NCBI GenBank assembly: GCA_963785755.1 | Contig: CAWAXG010000073.1 | Coordinates: forward strand, 62,001-126,000 | Length of the DNA stretch: 64,000 nt | Direction of reading: 5' to 3' | Source of the DNA: JACCXG01 sp963785755 | Lineage (GTDB): Bacteria > Acidobacteriota > Vicinamibacteria > Vicinamibacterales > 2-12-FULL-66-21 | Shown: positions 63,666-64,000 of the stretch, piece by piece | Layout of the letters: every line of letters begins with the position of its first letter | Numbering within the stretch: the first letter of the stretch is position 1 | The notes under the pieces: generated by a model | The model's database searches: none | What the model was told of the DNA's origin: nothing | Seen by the model: the letters and a program-made list of their open reading frames with translations, nothing else | Made by a program: the position numbers and the translations under genes

Positions 63666-64000
63666 TCAGGGCTTGACCGAGAAGTTCATCGTTGCGGTGA
63701 TCGTGACTTCGATCGGTACGCAGTTGAGCAGCGTCGGCGTGAACTGCCATTGCTCGAACGCGTCGAGCGCTGCCCGTTCGAGCTCCACATGCGGTGAGCG
63801 CAACACTTTCGCCTGGGTGACCGAGCCGTCGGTCGCCACCCGTCCTTCGAGCACGACGACGCCCTCGAGCTTGCCATCGGGATCCGGATACACGGGGTTG
63901 ACGTTTCCGATCTTCGTTGGCGGGCGGAGCTGACCCCCGGCTCCTGACGCCGTGCATGCCGCGATGGTTCGGTCGACCGCGAGTGGATCCACGCTTCGCG
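63666..64000 (-). CDS. TonB C-terminal domain protein, partial
   Basis: C-terminal part of an energy transducer or related protein, open to the window edge. It shows the TonB_C pattern: PPTKIGNVNPVYPD, a VVVLEGRVATDGSV strand and a VLRSPHVELERAALDAFEQWQFTPTL helix-strand. In Acidobacteria this domain is common in M56-linked and stand-alone proteins, so the full architecture cannot be told. A GTG at 63992 is in frame, but the upstream frame is open. Confidence 0.75.
   Translation of the reverse strand, partial: RSVDPLAVDRTIAACTASGAGGQLRPPTKIGNVNPVYPDPDGKLEGVVVLEGRVATDGSVTQAKVLRSPHVELERAALDAFEQWQFTPTLLNCVPIEVTITATMNFSVKP

Overview
The window is a high-GC chromosomal segment of a diderm (Gram-negative) bacterium. 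It has a Tol-Pal operon, LPS-export genes and outer-membrane-type beta-barrel proteins. It also has HPr kinase beside sigma-54 and a regulatory PTS, a DUF2911 protein, and large BNR/propeller and GT-C envelope proteins. Together these fit Acidobacteriota, probably Vicinamibacteria-like. This lineage call is an inference from gene content, not a measured placement. No insertion sequence, prophage, CRISPR array or rRNA was found. One tRNA-Arg(CCU) is present.

Layout. 29-5023 (+) is the Tol-Pal operon tolQ-tolR-tolA-like-tolB-pal-cpoB. 5042-23694 (-) is a long housekeeping block. In transcription order it runs guaA, dnaE, accA, recJ, an LptC/LptA-like gene, lptB, rpoN, hpf, hprK, rapZ, a mannose-type EIIA, HPr, ptsI and a cupin, with ssb at the end. 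The rpoN-to-ptsI part looks like a purely regulatory phosphotransfer system, since no sugar permease is nearby. 23726-37444 holds a PQQ-type propeller, an aminotransferase, a membrane protein, a very large NtrY-like histidine kinase, two GT-C glycosyltransferases, pssA, psd and a YdcH-type protein. 37566-50163 holds rimI-tsaB, mutS, a metalloprotease/propeller/barrel fusion, a deoxyhypusine-synthase-like gene overlapping agmatinase, a TPR-GAF-AAA+ sigma-54 activator and a PilZ gene. 50182-64000 is a mosaic of short units: a TPR protein, tRNA, apt, acylphosphatase, urate oxidase, a large BNR protein, several small proteins, a dioxygenase, an FAD oxidase, a CxxCH/HhH protein, remnants of a lasso-peptide-type cassette, DUF2911, a divergent HxlR/YceI pair and a partial TonB-domain gene.

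Regulatory and structural highlights. Three copies of a 15-bp palindromic motif flank the sigma-54 activator: one overlaps its own putative -10 box, and two lie 31 bp apart upstream of the PilZ gene. Five genes lack a Shine-Dalgarno sequence and have a -10-like hexamer 6-9 nt before the start codon, suggesting leaderless mRNAs. Several spacers in the housekeeping block contain short degenerate tandem word arrays, each with its own word. tsaB appears to start with CTG.

Quality caveat. At least nine single-base reading-frame breaks interrupt eight otherwise well-conserved genes (cpoB, ptsI twice, hprK, dnaE, an aminotransferase, a GT-C enzyme, the BNR protein and the CxxCH/HhH gene). Because dnaE is essential, most are probably consensus indel errors rather than real mutations. 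The affected genes are annotated as single CDSs.
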